From Rhodeus uyekii (taxonomy: Eukaryota; Chordata; Actinopteri; Cypriniformes; Acheilognathidae), in NCBI GenBank assembly GCA_037043235.1, contig JAWRVZ010000050.1, positions 2,258,501 to 2,322,500 of the forward strand: 64,000 bases of DNA, read 5' to 3'. A program made the position numbers and the translations under genes. The first letter of the stretch is position 1, and each line of letters opens with the position of its first letter. The notes below the pieces were generated by a model. That model had not been told where the DNA came from and ran no database searches. It saw only the letters and a list, made by a program, of their open reading frames with translations. Positions 54,276-64,000 of the stretch are shown here, in pieces.

Positions 54276-56496
54276 CATTGGGATGCAGATCACATTAGTA
54301 AAGCTGCTGTATGTGAGCGGTGAGGAAAGTCTCTCAAGCACTTTCTGCTGATGGTTGTGTTTCTGAACACAAACCCGTGAGATCATCAGAGCAGTTTCAC
54401 AGGATTGCAGGTCATTGCTGTAGAAATCGGTGAGGCTGATCAGATCAATGATGTTCAGTTCAGATCATCTTGCTGTGACTCCTGGAATTAACCTGATCAT
54501 TACAATTTCCTGTAGGATTTCCCAGTGTGTTCGGATGCATTGATGCACAAATTCCCATCTTCTGGAAATGAATCTGTATCAACAGAAGGTTCATCCACAG
54601 TATTAATGTGCAGATAAACTGACAGACACTGTTTCTGATGCTCAAAGACTCCCTCACTTTACAGCAACTAACAAATCTCACTCTTGCTCTGTGCAGATCA
54701 TGTGATGAAGCTCAAATCATCACGACTCTGTTCAACATATCTGTATCAGCACTAAAGCATTATGAGCGTTTTTCCAGGAGAGACTGGTCTGTTTCTGCTG
54801 GGAAACAGGGATCATCATGCCAACAACACTAATAACCAGAGCCGGAGTCCAGCAGCACTTCAGTGCGACTCACCTCAGGACGATCTAGGCTGTTGAAAGC
54901 AGTTTCCAGAGACACTCACCTCAGAAACCCCAGAGAGTTCCTGCGACATTACTGTGCATGTGCTGCTCTCCTGAATATTGCCATCATTAGAGTTGAGCAA
55001 ATACAAGACCCAAGGAAAACTTCCTCCTCCCTGCAGATTCAAGGATGGAAGGGAAGCCCAAAATATTTTATGCCACAATGTTTCCTCGGTTTAATCCATA
55101 TGGTATCCATCAAAACCAACCACAAAATAACCATCATCAATAAACACAGTAGAACAACTCAAGATCTCCCTTAAGAGTCTGTAATAAAGACCAGAGCAAA
55201 GGAACAGCTGCTGACATCTGACGCGCTTCCGCGTGCACGCGCCTCACAGATTAACAGAATCTGACACGTTAACAAATCAACCCAGAAACACGCTTGAAGT
55301 GGCTTTAGAGATTACCTGGATATTATCGCAAAAAAATTATTTCCGCTGCTGTTTTACTCACTCTCACAGCGGCCCAATAAACCCAGACGCTCAGCATATT
55401 TTCCTTTGCGGAGAGTCCAGTGAAATGGTGATTAAAAATATGGCCAAATAAACTCGAGTACTTTTCTTTTGTGAACCACGAGCGACGACAAACAAGACCT
55501 GGAGCAGCGAGTCGATCAGCCAGTTGTTAAACGAATCAGAGTTAAAGTTGTTGTGAGATGAGTTATAAAAGAAAGAGTGTCAGTCTCCTATTGGCTGAAG
55601 TCTGACAACTTTTCCAGACAATCAGTGAACTTCCTCAAACACAAACTCCTCCCCTTTCTGCTGTTTTAAATTCCTGTCACATTAAAAACCATTTTAAAAA
55701 TGTGCTGCTGTTTTATTTAAAAATTGGTTATTTTCAGCTCTTTCAGCTCATGGCTGAAGTAAAGGCTAGTCGTTTGTGCTTTACTAACTTTAGCAGCTGC
55801 TTGTGCTGAGAATATGACAGAGTGTCTTTAGTTTAAGAGCTTGTTAAAAAGGTCAATATCTGGTAGAAAAATATGCCTTCTGATTAAATCTGTTTTTCTT
55901 CTACTGATATAAATCAATACAATCTGACCTTTCGTGTTGTATACAATGTATAGTTTTATTAGTTTCACTGGTGCATGAATGCAAAAGCAAGTGCATTAAA
56001 CTTCATCTTTGCAGCGATTAAATGTGAAAAACATGACCTGTCTAATATATATTATATTATTTTTGCCTTGTAAAGTGTAAATGTAAAGTGTTTGAAAAAT
56101 ATGCTTTTACTTGCTAGTGAAGGTGACTCTGGTGGCTGATTATCTAAATGAAAAAAAAAGAGTGAACTATGCCCTTTTCATTGGAGAACCGTGTGACTGT
56201 TTTCCAGCGGTCGTATCTGAGTTCCTGAGAGACTGAATAAGATAAAAAAAAAAAACTGAAATAGTCTATAATGCCTGTAGAGATATGGAAGGTAAAGTTG
56301 ATGGTGTTGCGTCAAATAGGAAATGACAAAGTGAGTGTTTGTGTGTGTTTGTGAAGAGTGTGTGTGCGTGTTTGAGTGAGTGTTTGTGTGTGTGTGGGCA
56401 GATGACGTGACGCCTGTTTTTTTCTGTAACTAAGTGTAAATGTTTACTGAACTGCATTTCTCAACTAAAACAACACATGCCAGTGGGGTATAGAAC
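54276..56496. other. Unassigned stretch
   Basis: No protein domain is recognised. Two strong minus-strand donor-like sites (CTGAGGTGAGT at about 54870 and 54920) lie in a GC-moderate block (54600-55600) whose minus strand contains short open frames, so non-coding or 5'-UTR exons of a minus-strand gene are possible but unproven. About 56330-56400 is GTGTGTTT-rich. Confidence 0.35.
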
Positions 56497-57980
56497 TGTC
56501 AGGGCTGCAGAAAATACACTGAATCCAAACGCGAGTCACCACGTGAGTTTATTGACACAAATATGATCCAGAGCAGCGTGAATGTAAATGAGGTCCAGGT
56601 CCAGGAAAGTAGAGGGTGAATTAGGGAGAGCGTGCTCGGGCAGACGTGACGCAGGGACCACAGCGGGCGGGCGCAGGAATAAACAATCCAGAACGATGTC
56701 AAAGACGATCCCTGAGGAGTGCGGGAAACGGGAATCCAGAGCACGGCAGACTGTCTGTAACGAACTGACAAAAGGTAGTCAGTGGAGCGTGAATAAATAG
56801 TGAGAGGTGATGATGTGCAGCTGGGACAGGGAATGAGAGAGTAATCAGCGACCACGCCTCCATCAAACACGGAGGAGGAATCGGTGTGCCTCTGAACCGT
56901 GACAGTACCCCTCCTCCTAAGAACGCCCTCTGGCGCTCCCAGGAGGACCTACCTGTCGATTGAATTCGTCGATAAGGGAGTGATCCAGTAGGTCCCTGGC
57001 AGGTACCCAACTTCTCTCCTCCGGACCGTAACCCTCCCAGTCCACCAAGTACCGGAGTCCGCGTCCCCTCCATCTAGAGTCCAGAATACGATTGACCAAA
57101 TAAGTGGGTTCCCCATCAACGAGTCGCGGCGGGGGAGGAACCGGAGCAGGCGGGTTAATGCGTGAGCGAAAAACGGGTTTAATTTTGGATACGTGAAACG
57201 CAGAATGAACCCTCCCGTGCGCAGGAGGAAGTTTGAGGCGGACCGTCACCAGACTAATGATCTTGATGACGGAGAACGGGCCAATAAATTTGGGAGCAAG
57301 CTTGTTACATACGGAGCGGAGAGGAATGTTCCACACCTTTTGGCCGACGACATAGACGGGAGGCTTAGACCGGTGGCGATCGGCTTGGGCTTTGGTGCGC
57401 GCTCCCACCTGGAGCAGAGTCTCGCGGACTCTCTTCCATGTGCGGCGGCACCTCTGGACAAAGGCGTGGGCGGAGGAGACCGCGTGACTTCTAGGGCTGA
57501 TTTCACCCTCGATTCGACCTCCCATGTGAGTGTAGAGACAATGAGACTCACGAAAAATGCACTCGGGAGTGGACGGGCGTTCGGAGCGGTCAAAAATGCG
57601 CGATAAAGAATCAGGCTTGATGTTTTTAGAGTTCGGGCGGTACGAGAGGGAAAAGTCAAAACGTCCTAAAAAAGAGTCCAGATGATAAAAGGTTCTCCCG
57701 AATCTTCGAGCCAATGACACCATTCCTCCAACGCCAGTTTTACTGCCAACAACTCTCTGTTACCAATGTCGTGGTTGCGTTCGGCTGGTGACAATCAATG
57801 AGAAAAAACGCGCAGGGGTGCATCTTGTCATCCGAAGCAGAACGTTGGGAAAGAACCGCTCCTACCCCCACCTCCGACGCGTGATGCACCTGACGTGATG
57901 TATCAGGGGCAACAAGAATGGGAGCCGAAACGAAGCGGCTCTTTATTTTGGTAAAGACAGTTTTGGCTGCATCCGCCCAC
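56497..57980 (-). mobile_element. Ty3/Gypsy chromovirus remnant, minus strand
   Basis: One LTR (56497-56904, TGTCAGGG...CCGTGACA) with the polypurine tract next to it (on the minus strand GGAGGAGGGGTAC). Upstream on the minus strand is the 3' end of Pol with a chromodomain, and an RNase H piece at 57730-57980. The integrase core and everything 5' of the RNase H are missing. Confidence 0.82.
56917..57723 (-). pseudogene. RNase H end, integrase C-terminus and chromodomain
   Basis: The minus-strand frame begins in RNase H (RFDFSLSYRPNSKNIKPDSL), jumps to the integrase C-terminal region (RRTWKRVRETLLQ, DRHRSKPPVYVVGQKVW, KLAPKFIGPFSVIKII, HVSKIKPVF) and ends in a chromodomain (VNRILDSRWRGRGLRYLVDW, then EGYGPEERSWVPARDL). 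The zinc-binding and D,D-35-E core of the integrase are deleted between residues about 60 and 85, and frame changes occur there. Confidence 0.8.
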
Positions 57981-58130
57981 CTGGAGGTTTATCAAGAACT
58001 ATAGTACCATCTACGCTCCCCTCACCTCCTTACTCCAGAAAGGGGTTAAGACGTTGACTTGAAATGAGAACGCCAACTCCGCCTTTGTAGCACTCAAGAC
58101 AGCCTTTACCACTGCTCATTTCCTGAAGCA
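57981..58130 (+). pseudogene. Gypsy RT-RNase H fragment, plus strand
   Basis: The bases match 59408-59541 almost exactly (RFIKNYSTICAPLTSLL, then a broken TLTxNENANSAFVAL). It begins exactly where the minus-strand chromovirus ends, so two elements meet head to head. After TTTACCACTGCTC the similarity stops. Confidence 0.75.
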
Positions 58131-59407
58131 GTCACGTGGTACACTCGCTACACGGGGCTTCAAGCGTGAGCACGTACGTCAGCAACACGCGCATCAGCCC
58201 GCCGTTCAAGAACCACTCGTCTAGATTACTCGACACACGCTTCAGGGATTCAACCCGAGAAGCACATCACTAATTATACCTTCTTTATCCTATTTTTTGA
58301 GAACATTATCATTCTCTCCAGTTTAACCTGTGGTTGGCTGACCACCCAAGGGAGAGAGCGGACGTTGCCAGGATCTCAATGAGTATTATTTGTTTGTGGA
58401 ACTATGGACTAAATGGACTGATATGCTGTGGCAAAACTAGTCTGTTCATGGACAATCACTATTTGGACTAAATTTTGGGGGGGTTATTTAAGAATTGACA
58501 GCTGGTGTTTTGTTTGTGATCACTTATTAGTAAACAGTAACCTTACACATGAATTCCTTTCTTTTGGTAATGATTTGACCCTTTTATTAGAATTTTAATT
58601 GTTACAGATGGAAAACGTTTTTGTAGTAAACATCACATTCACATCATAAACATAACATATTTTTCCTGTCGCTCAAAGAGTAGAGAGTGGCGCTTGCAAC
58701 ACCAAGGTCATGGGTTCGATTCGATTCCCAGAACTGATTAGAATGTCAATGTGTTTATTGAAGTCACTTTGGATAAAAGTGTCTGACGAATGTTAAAAAT
58801 TCAAAACACGAGTAGAGGGACTGAACTTTATTTCGAAGACTAAAACAAGCAAGAAAAGCAAGAAAATAAATGACTTTCTCAATTTAAGCTTTTCCTCTCT
58901 GTGTTGAATAAACATTTTGACAATGACTAATGAAATGAACATTCACTGATGTGCTTGTGTTTCATTCTCAAGTGGTTTTGAGCAGCTTGATGGTCACGTG
59001 TAAACCATACTGAGGCCAGATCACACCAGTCAGCCAGTTTATTCTGATTATAGCTGTGTTTTTAGCGGGTCTCTTTTCACTTCACACATTCTGGTCACAC
59101 CTCTTCTGTTTTTAAATGTATCTTTAACAGCAAAATGTGAAGATCTGGTGGTTCGATTGTCAGCATTTCTGCGTTTTAAAAGTCTAGTGTTTAAAACTTG
59201 CATACTGAGAATGTTTAAGAGTTTAGTCAGTAACCGCATCATCTCCTCTAACATTTGGACATGTCTATAGTTAGAAACCTTTACTCCACAACTGCTCTCT
59301 GACTTCTGTTTTTTTTAAATGAGAATATGTAGGCTATAGTTTATAGCATACAAAGCAGTTTGGTTTACGACAGCTAAATGTTTCCTGGGGTTCGCAAACT
59401 TTTATAG
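58131..59407. other. Spacer with a SINE
   Basis: Contains the SINE at 58668-58800. The rest has no recognisable coding sequence and lies between two copies of the same Gypsy segment. Confidence 0.5.
58668..58800 (+). mobile_element. tRNA-derived SINE
   Basis: A tRNA-like head (TCGCTCAAAGAGTAGAGAG, box B GGTTCGATTCG) is followed by the tail TTTGGATAAAAGTGTCTG, typical of cyprinid SINEs of the DANA/HE1-like kind. Confidence 0.7.
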
Positions 59408-60680
59408 GAGGTTTATCAAGAACTATAGTACCATCTGCGCTCCCCTCACCTCCTTACTCCTTAAAGGGGTTAAGACGTTGACTTGGAATGAGAACGCCAA
59501 CTCCGCCTTTGTAGCACTCAAGACAGCCTTTACCACTGCTCCTGCCCTGGTTCACCCAGATCCTGAACGTTCCTTTGTGGTTGAGGTAGATGCTTCATGC
59601 ACCGGGGTAGGGGCCTTCCTCTCGCGGCAGGGTAACCCTCTCACGTTCCATCCATGCGCCTATTTCTCCAAGAATCTAACCCCGGCGGAGCAGAGCTATG
59701 ACATCGGAAACCGAGAACTGCTGGCTATTAAATTGGCTCTGGAGGAATGGAGACATTGGCTGGAGGGAGCAGCTCACCCTTTCCAAGTCATCACCAACCA
59801 CTGTAACCTGCAATATCTCCGAGAAGCCAAGCGACTTAACCCCCGTCAAGCTCGTTGAGCTCTCTTCTTCACTCGGTTTGATTTCACTGTCATGTATCGA
59901 CCTGGGGACAAGAATCAAAAGGCGGATGCACTCTCATGTCAGTTCACTCCCGAACCCAGCATCCAACCGCCTGAAACCATCCTCCCTCCAGCCATAATTG
60001 TCAGCCCTATCCAGTGGTCCCTGGACCAGCAGATCGCTGAGGCCACCCACCACGAACCAGCTCTGCCGGGGGTCCCTGAGGGGCGTGTCTTTGTACCTGC
60101 AAGTCTCTGTCCATCCCTCATGGATCAAGCTCACTTTTCTCCTTTTCTCTGGATACCCAGGCAGCAGACATACCCTCTCGCTCATCCAACATCGTTACTG
60201 GTGGCCCAGTATTCCACTATAAGATTCCACTCACATGACACCATTTCAATGTATCCTTGGTTTTCAACCTCCCCTGTTTCCTTGGTCAGGTGAACTATCG
60301 GACGTTCCAGCTGTCAACCACTGGTTCCAGGAGAGCGAGAGGGTGTGGGACTCAGCCCATGTCCATCTTCGACGGGCAGAGCATGGACAGAAGGATCAGG
60401 CTGATCATCGTCGATGATCCCCACCGAGGTATTACCCGGGCCAATTTGTCTGGCTTTCCACCAGGGACATCGGTCTTCATCTGCCCTGTCATAAGCTGAG
60501 TCCTCGTTTCATATGACCTTTTAAGATCTTGCGGCAGATCAACGACGTCACCTACCGTCTTCAAATCGGATTTCACCGTCTTTGCATGTGTCACTCCTCA
60601 AGCCATTCACCCGCTCTCAATCAACGGATTTCTGAACACCTGGCACTCATCAATGACTCTATTTAACCAGCATTCACTCA
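59408..60680 (+). pseudogene. Ty3/Gypsy Pol remnant, plus strand
   Basis: Starts at the end of RT (FIKNYSTICAPLTSLL), then RNase H with VVEVDASCTGVGAFLSRQG, IGNRELLAIKLALEEWRHW, a histidine-asparagine pair replacing the usual TDH (VITNHCNL) and ADALSCQF. A TGA at 59856-59858 follows. The integrase is reduced to TYPLAHPTSLL and a C-terminal GFQPPLFPW, YYPGQFVWLS. Several frames are needed. A TCATGTGTCTGG...TTGTTGTGACA-like end near 60690-60897 may be the LTR. Confidence 0.75.
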
Positions 60681-61690
60681 GTATCATGTGTCTGGTCTTG
60701 TCTATCGAACCCAAGACTGCTGTTTATCACTCGGCTTACGCCTAATCTTGATATTCTCCTCCCGTGTTCCCTGTGTTGTCTTCGCCTGCCTGCATCCGAC
60801 TTTTTCAGTTAACCTTCCATTGCCTGTTTATTGTGATCTGCTACCTCTCATTAAACCACTGATATTCACATCTGTGTTCTGCCTGTTGTGTTGTGACAAT
60901 AATTATCATGTAAATGATAATTTGCTAAGTGGAAACTCAATGCTTTGATAGTTATAATAATAACTGATGAATGAGTACGGCAATATAGAACATTTAGAAT
61001 ATACCTCTTCTCAAAGTAGCTCATGCTAAACTCCTCATTATGATCATGTTATGCTTTAAATAAAACATTTTGTTGTACTAGATTCCACAATTCTGTCCGT
61101 ATTTTTTTTATCCATTACTGCAATATTTCTCTACTGAATCCCATATAATATTCCTGAATATATTATTGGGATTAAGGTGTTTGTTTGGGAAGACGATTCC
61201 AACAGAGAGAAACAGTGAACGTGAAAGTACTTTTGTGTCGTTTGTATCATGAGAAGCCATTCACTCACTGAAGGGAAGATGTTTGTGAGTTGTGTTGAAC
61301 TGGATGTGAACAGGAACTGTTAGCCAATGAAGAGAGAGAGAAAGAGGTGTGGCAATGGCCCTCTTAACCATGCTAAAAACCAGTGATGTTGCTGTTCTCT
61401 TTCATTAGTAGAAGTTTGATTGCATGTCCTGGAGGTTCAGCCAGAAGAACTTTAAAACAATTTAAATAGAGAATATGAGATCCTGGATGAGGACTTGTAC
61501 AGCTCAGTTAGGAAGTCTTGATCTTCCTAAAATACAAACCTGTACCCGCCGTCTTTGCAATCTGCTATTTGAAACTCAGTTTTGTGTTGAGATGTCTATC
61601 CTGATCTGTGCAGCTTCTATGGGACTTAAGATTAAAATGTTTAAAAAAAAACAGCAGCTCATAATATCAGTCTGTCGAGTGTTCGGCCTC
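60681..61690. other. Intergenic stretch, possible degraded LTR
   Basis: About 60690-60897 is rich in TGCCTG..CTGTTT strips like fish Gypsy LTRs. The rest has no recognisable feature. Confidence 0.4.
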
Positions 61691-62460
61691 TATGTGTCTG
61701 TATGAACTCATGACAACATCTGCTCCTGATGAGATGGAGGATGGTGTCCTGATTTCCTGATCAGCATCAGCAGCTCCTGGACAGTCTGTGCTGTCACTTG
61801 GCAGCTTTCCGATACATAATTACCCAGAGGTTCTCAATTGGATTCCGATCTGCGGAACGTGAGGGCCAGTCAATGGCATCAATGCCTTCATCATCTAAAA
61901 ATTGCCTGCTCACTCCAGCCACATGATACCGGGCTTCATCATGATCCAGGAGGAACCCAGAGCCACGGCACCAGCAGAAGAACTGACAATGATCTGACAA
62001 TGATCATGGTACATAACAGCAGTGAAGGAACCATTGGCTGCACATGGATATGTGTGACCCTCCAAGGATATTCCTCCCCAGATCATCACTGACCCACCAC
62101 TAAACCGTTCATGCCGGTTGATGTTGCAGCATAACGTTCCCCACTGTATCTCCAGACTCTTTCACACCTGTCACGTGCTCAATGTGAACCAGCTTTGTCA
62201 CAAAGTTTGTGTCACAGCGCCACGAGAAACTGATCCAATTCAAATTCTCCTTAAAATGTGTCTTTTGCTTCCTGTGAAATGAACACAACAGATGGGCAAC
62301 GATAAAAACAGTTCTCAGCTAGATTATCCCATTTAACAACACTCAGTCAGTCCTTCACGGCATTTGAGGTCGGAGTCCTTAAATCTCAAATTGATGTTTC
62401 CTCATTTCTTCGCTCTCCATCCTTCAGCCTATGACCCCGAAAACTGATCTTGAAGGACAT
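61691..62460 (-). pseudogene. Tc1-like transposase remnant
   Basis: The minus-strand frame at 61794-62000 holds VAGVSRQFLDDEGIDAIDWP and then NPIENLW, the end of the DDE domain of Tc1-like transposases, preceded by LLDHDEARYHVAGV (second aspartate region). Upstream DNA (62000-62300) matches the same gene but is frameshifted. It is incomplete at both ends. Confidence 0.75.
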
Positions 62461-62797
62461 CTCAATTCTCTAATTGCACGGCGGGGAGGTCAGGAATTAA
62501 CATCCAGAGGAGTGAGGATACATCCTGTGTGTCCTACACGGAAGTCTTTTTTATCGAGAAGCCTGACTTCTCCTCCTTCTTCACATCTGTCACAATAGTT
62601 TACAATATTTGCTTTACCTTTGCAAGGAAAAAGTGAGGAAAAGAAAAGGAAAGGATCTCTTTTGAATTTGTAAAATGTCCCCATCTGGAGTTCTTCAGTT
62701 TCATGACAGATAGCAACAAAATTAAGGTGCTTTATCACCATATATATAAATATATTTGTTTATGTTTTAAATCATGTTGCAGCCAATCCACAGATCA
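62461..62797. other. Spacer
   Basis: No feature is recognised. Confidence 0.5.
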
Positions 62798-63113
62798 GGG
62801 GCATATTCTTCGTACCTCGCTAACTCGCTTAGCTGGATTAGATTGTTGACGATTTTGCATGATCTTGGATTGTTCGGTTCTTCGACGCTCATCCGGGACT
62901 GGTTGTCATAGTAACAGGTCCGTTGAATTGAACCTGCTGGGGTGCAGGCTAACTTCGTGATGGCAGGATTAGATCACGGCTTTATAAGCGGAAGTGATGT
63001 GGGAAGTTAGTCGCAGCATGTCCTGTCCGTTTTTACGAGAGCAAACTGTTGCTGAAGGTTCAATATAATATATTTAATATAATTATAATAAGTATAATAT
63101 AAAGAAAAAAATG

Positions 63114-63166
<53 letters not shown>

Positions 63167-63171
63167 GTATA

Positions 63172-63202
<31 letters not shown>

Positions 63203-63207
63203 GTATA

Positions 63208-63241
<34 letters not shown>

Positions 63242-63540
63242 CACATAAACTATAGTTTTTTACGCGAAGGTATAATGTATCTAGGTAATTTAGATACAAT
63301 TAGTCGTAGTCGGGCGTTAACAACAGCTCAAACTGTGTGTATTGCCTTGCACGTTCATTTACACTGTTGGGATGCGGAGAACATTGTGAAATGTGCTGTC
63401 TGTCGTGCCATTCACAAAGTTTACCTGGCACTCAAGCAATCTTTACTGTTAATTTTTTGTGGTTTTTACAAACCACTTAAGACCCCAAGTTGTTGAAGAG
63501 AGCTTTTTCGCTATTACAGGTACATTATAATTGATCATAG
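62798..63540 (+). pseudogene. PIF/Harbinger transposon remnant (HARBI1-like)
   Basis: It starts with a Harbinger-type end (GGGGCATATTCTTCGTAC). At 63018 ATGTCCTGTCCG encodes MSCPFLREQTVAEG, like the N-terminus of HARBI1-type transposases. After an AT-repeat tract the frame resumes with RSRALTTAQTVCIAL, DAENIVKCAVCRAIHKVYLAL and a broken segment near 63490. The DDE core is not seen. The element is broken by stops and by the AT expansion. Confidence 0.72.
63117..63245. repeat. (AT)n / (GTATAT)n microsatellite
   Basis: About 40 bases of pure AT, then GTATAT-rich variants, splitting the Harbinger-like coding region. Tyrosine/isoleucine-rich frames here are artefacts of the repeat. Confidence 0.92.
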
Positions 63541-64000
63541 AAATTATGAAATCATGGAATTTTTGGGGGGAAATACAGTTGATGATAATCTCCAGCAAGT
63601 GTACTTGACCAGTCTAATGGCAGAGGTGCACGGGACAGAATTGTCCAGCATCATTTTTGAAAAGGAACTTTGCACACAGTTTAGTTTACAGTTTAGTTTA
63701 TTTTTTAAAAATCCAGCTGATCATCTTTTGCTTGCAGAAATAAATAAATAAATCATGCAAGGTCATCAATCGTACAGTGTGTTTATTAGTGTATTTTAAT
63801 AACTTTGAAGTTCCTTTTGAAGCAATTCAATCTCAAGTCGGACTTTTTGCTTTATTAGTTCTTGCAATTGTATTTCATTAATTAACTTTTTTTTGCAGAA
63901 CAGCGCAAGTAGTAAAGATACTATTTTGTAGAATATTTTTGCATTTTACTTTTACTTGTTCCCAAATCCTATTGGGTCCTGCGATGGCTCTAATATAAAA
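63541..64000. other. Right end of the window, unassigned
   Basis: A 65-codon frame (63554-63751) has no recognisable domain; it could be a later part of the Harbinger element. The rest is A/T-rich. Confidence 0.4.

Noticed and set aside
54863..55174. Candidate minus-strand gene start with two GAGGTGAGT donors
   Set aside because: Donor-like sites alone, without coding potential or acceptor partners that I can support; recorded only as a possibility in the region description.
63007..63496. Tyrosine/isoleucine-rich frames
   Set aside because: Translations of the AT microsatellite; only the flanking Harbinger pieces are meaningful.

Overview
This is vertebrate DNA, almost certainly from a teleost and most likely a cyprinid-like fish. 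The evidence is two multi-exon immunoglobulin-domain receptor genes of the leukocyte immune-type receptor / Fc-receptor-like kind, with small phase 1-1 exons, surrounded by a dense set of transposons typical of fish: Ngaro and DIRS tyrosine-recombinase retroelements, a Gypsy element with the Gmr1-like domain order, a 5S-derived SINE3, hAT, Tc1 and PIF/Harbinger DNA transposons, a BEL/Pao remnant and LINE fragments. Nothing looks bacterial: there are no operons, rRNA operons or CRISPR arrays.

Layout. (1) 1-23.2 kb holds receptor gene A (+ strand). Its 5' end is left of the window. Three tandemly duplicated Ig exons (1567, 3349, 6769) are followed by a truncated Ig exon (15574-15661), a further Ig exon (17747-18034), a transmembrane exon (20913-21014), a run of small cytoplasmic exons (21193-22927) carrying five ITIM or ITIM-like tyrosine motifs plus a YxNM motif, and a last exon with the stop at 23125-23127 and an AATAAA at 23179. 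Its introns are filled with insertions: solo LTRs at 1147, 4099, 5294 and 17281; a 6.7-kb composite hAT (7190-13881) that contains a DIRS element; a hAT MITE carrying a tRNA-Ser-like sequence (14186-14521); a LINE fragment; and a BEL/Pao fragment. (2) 23.3-32.2 kb holds a LINE 3' fragment, a 33-bp minisatellite and a 6.65-kb Ngaro-type element with split direct repeats and an internal 66-bp minisatellite. (3) 32.2-33.8 kb is a non-autonomous LTR element on the minus strand. (4) 34.25-50.55 kb is receptor gene B (+): a signal-peptide exon, three Ig exons, a transmembrane exon and a short tail without tyrosines. Its first intron after the Ig1 exon was enlarged by about 9.1 kb of nested insertions, a Gmr1-like Gypsy element inside a DIRS element inside a SINE3. 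(5) 51-64 kb contains no gene that I recognise. It holds hAT, chromovirus, Tc1, SINE and Harbinger remnants.

How the genes fit together. Gene A looks like an inhibitory receptor: a type I membrane protein whose tail would recruit SH2-domain phosphatases. Gene B has a related ectodomain, a short tail and a lysine at the edge of its membrane segment, so the pair resembles the inhibitory and non-inhibitory pairs of LITR, KIR and FcRL clusters. That is inference from family knowledge. Gene B as given has a +1 frameshift in a run of seven A in its second Ig exon, so it is either a pseudogene or affected by a sequencing error. Two retroelement ORFs are also broken at homopolymer runs, so the assembly deserves checking. 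Because the Ig-exon unit is duplicated, several insertions can be dated and delimited against their uninterrupted paralogous copies, which gives exact target-site duplications.
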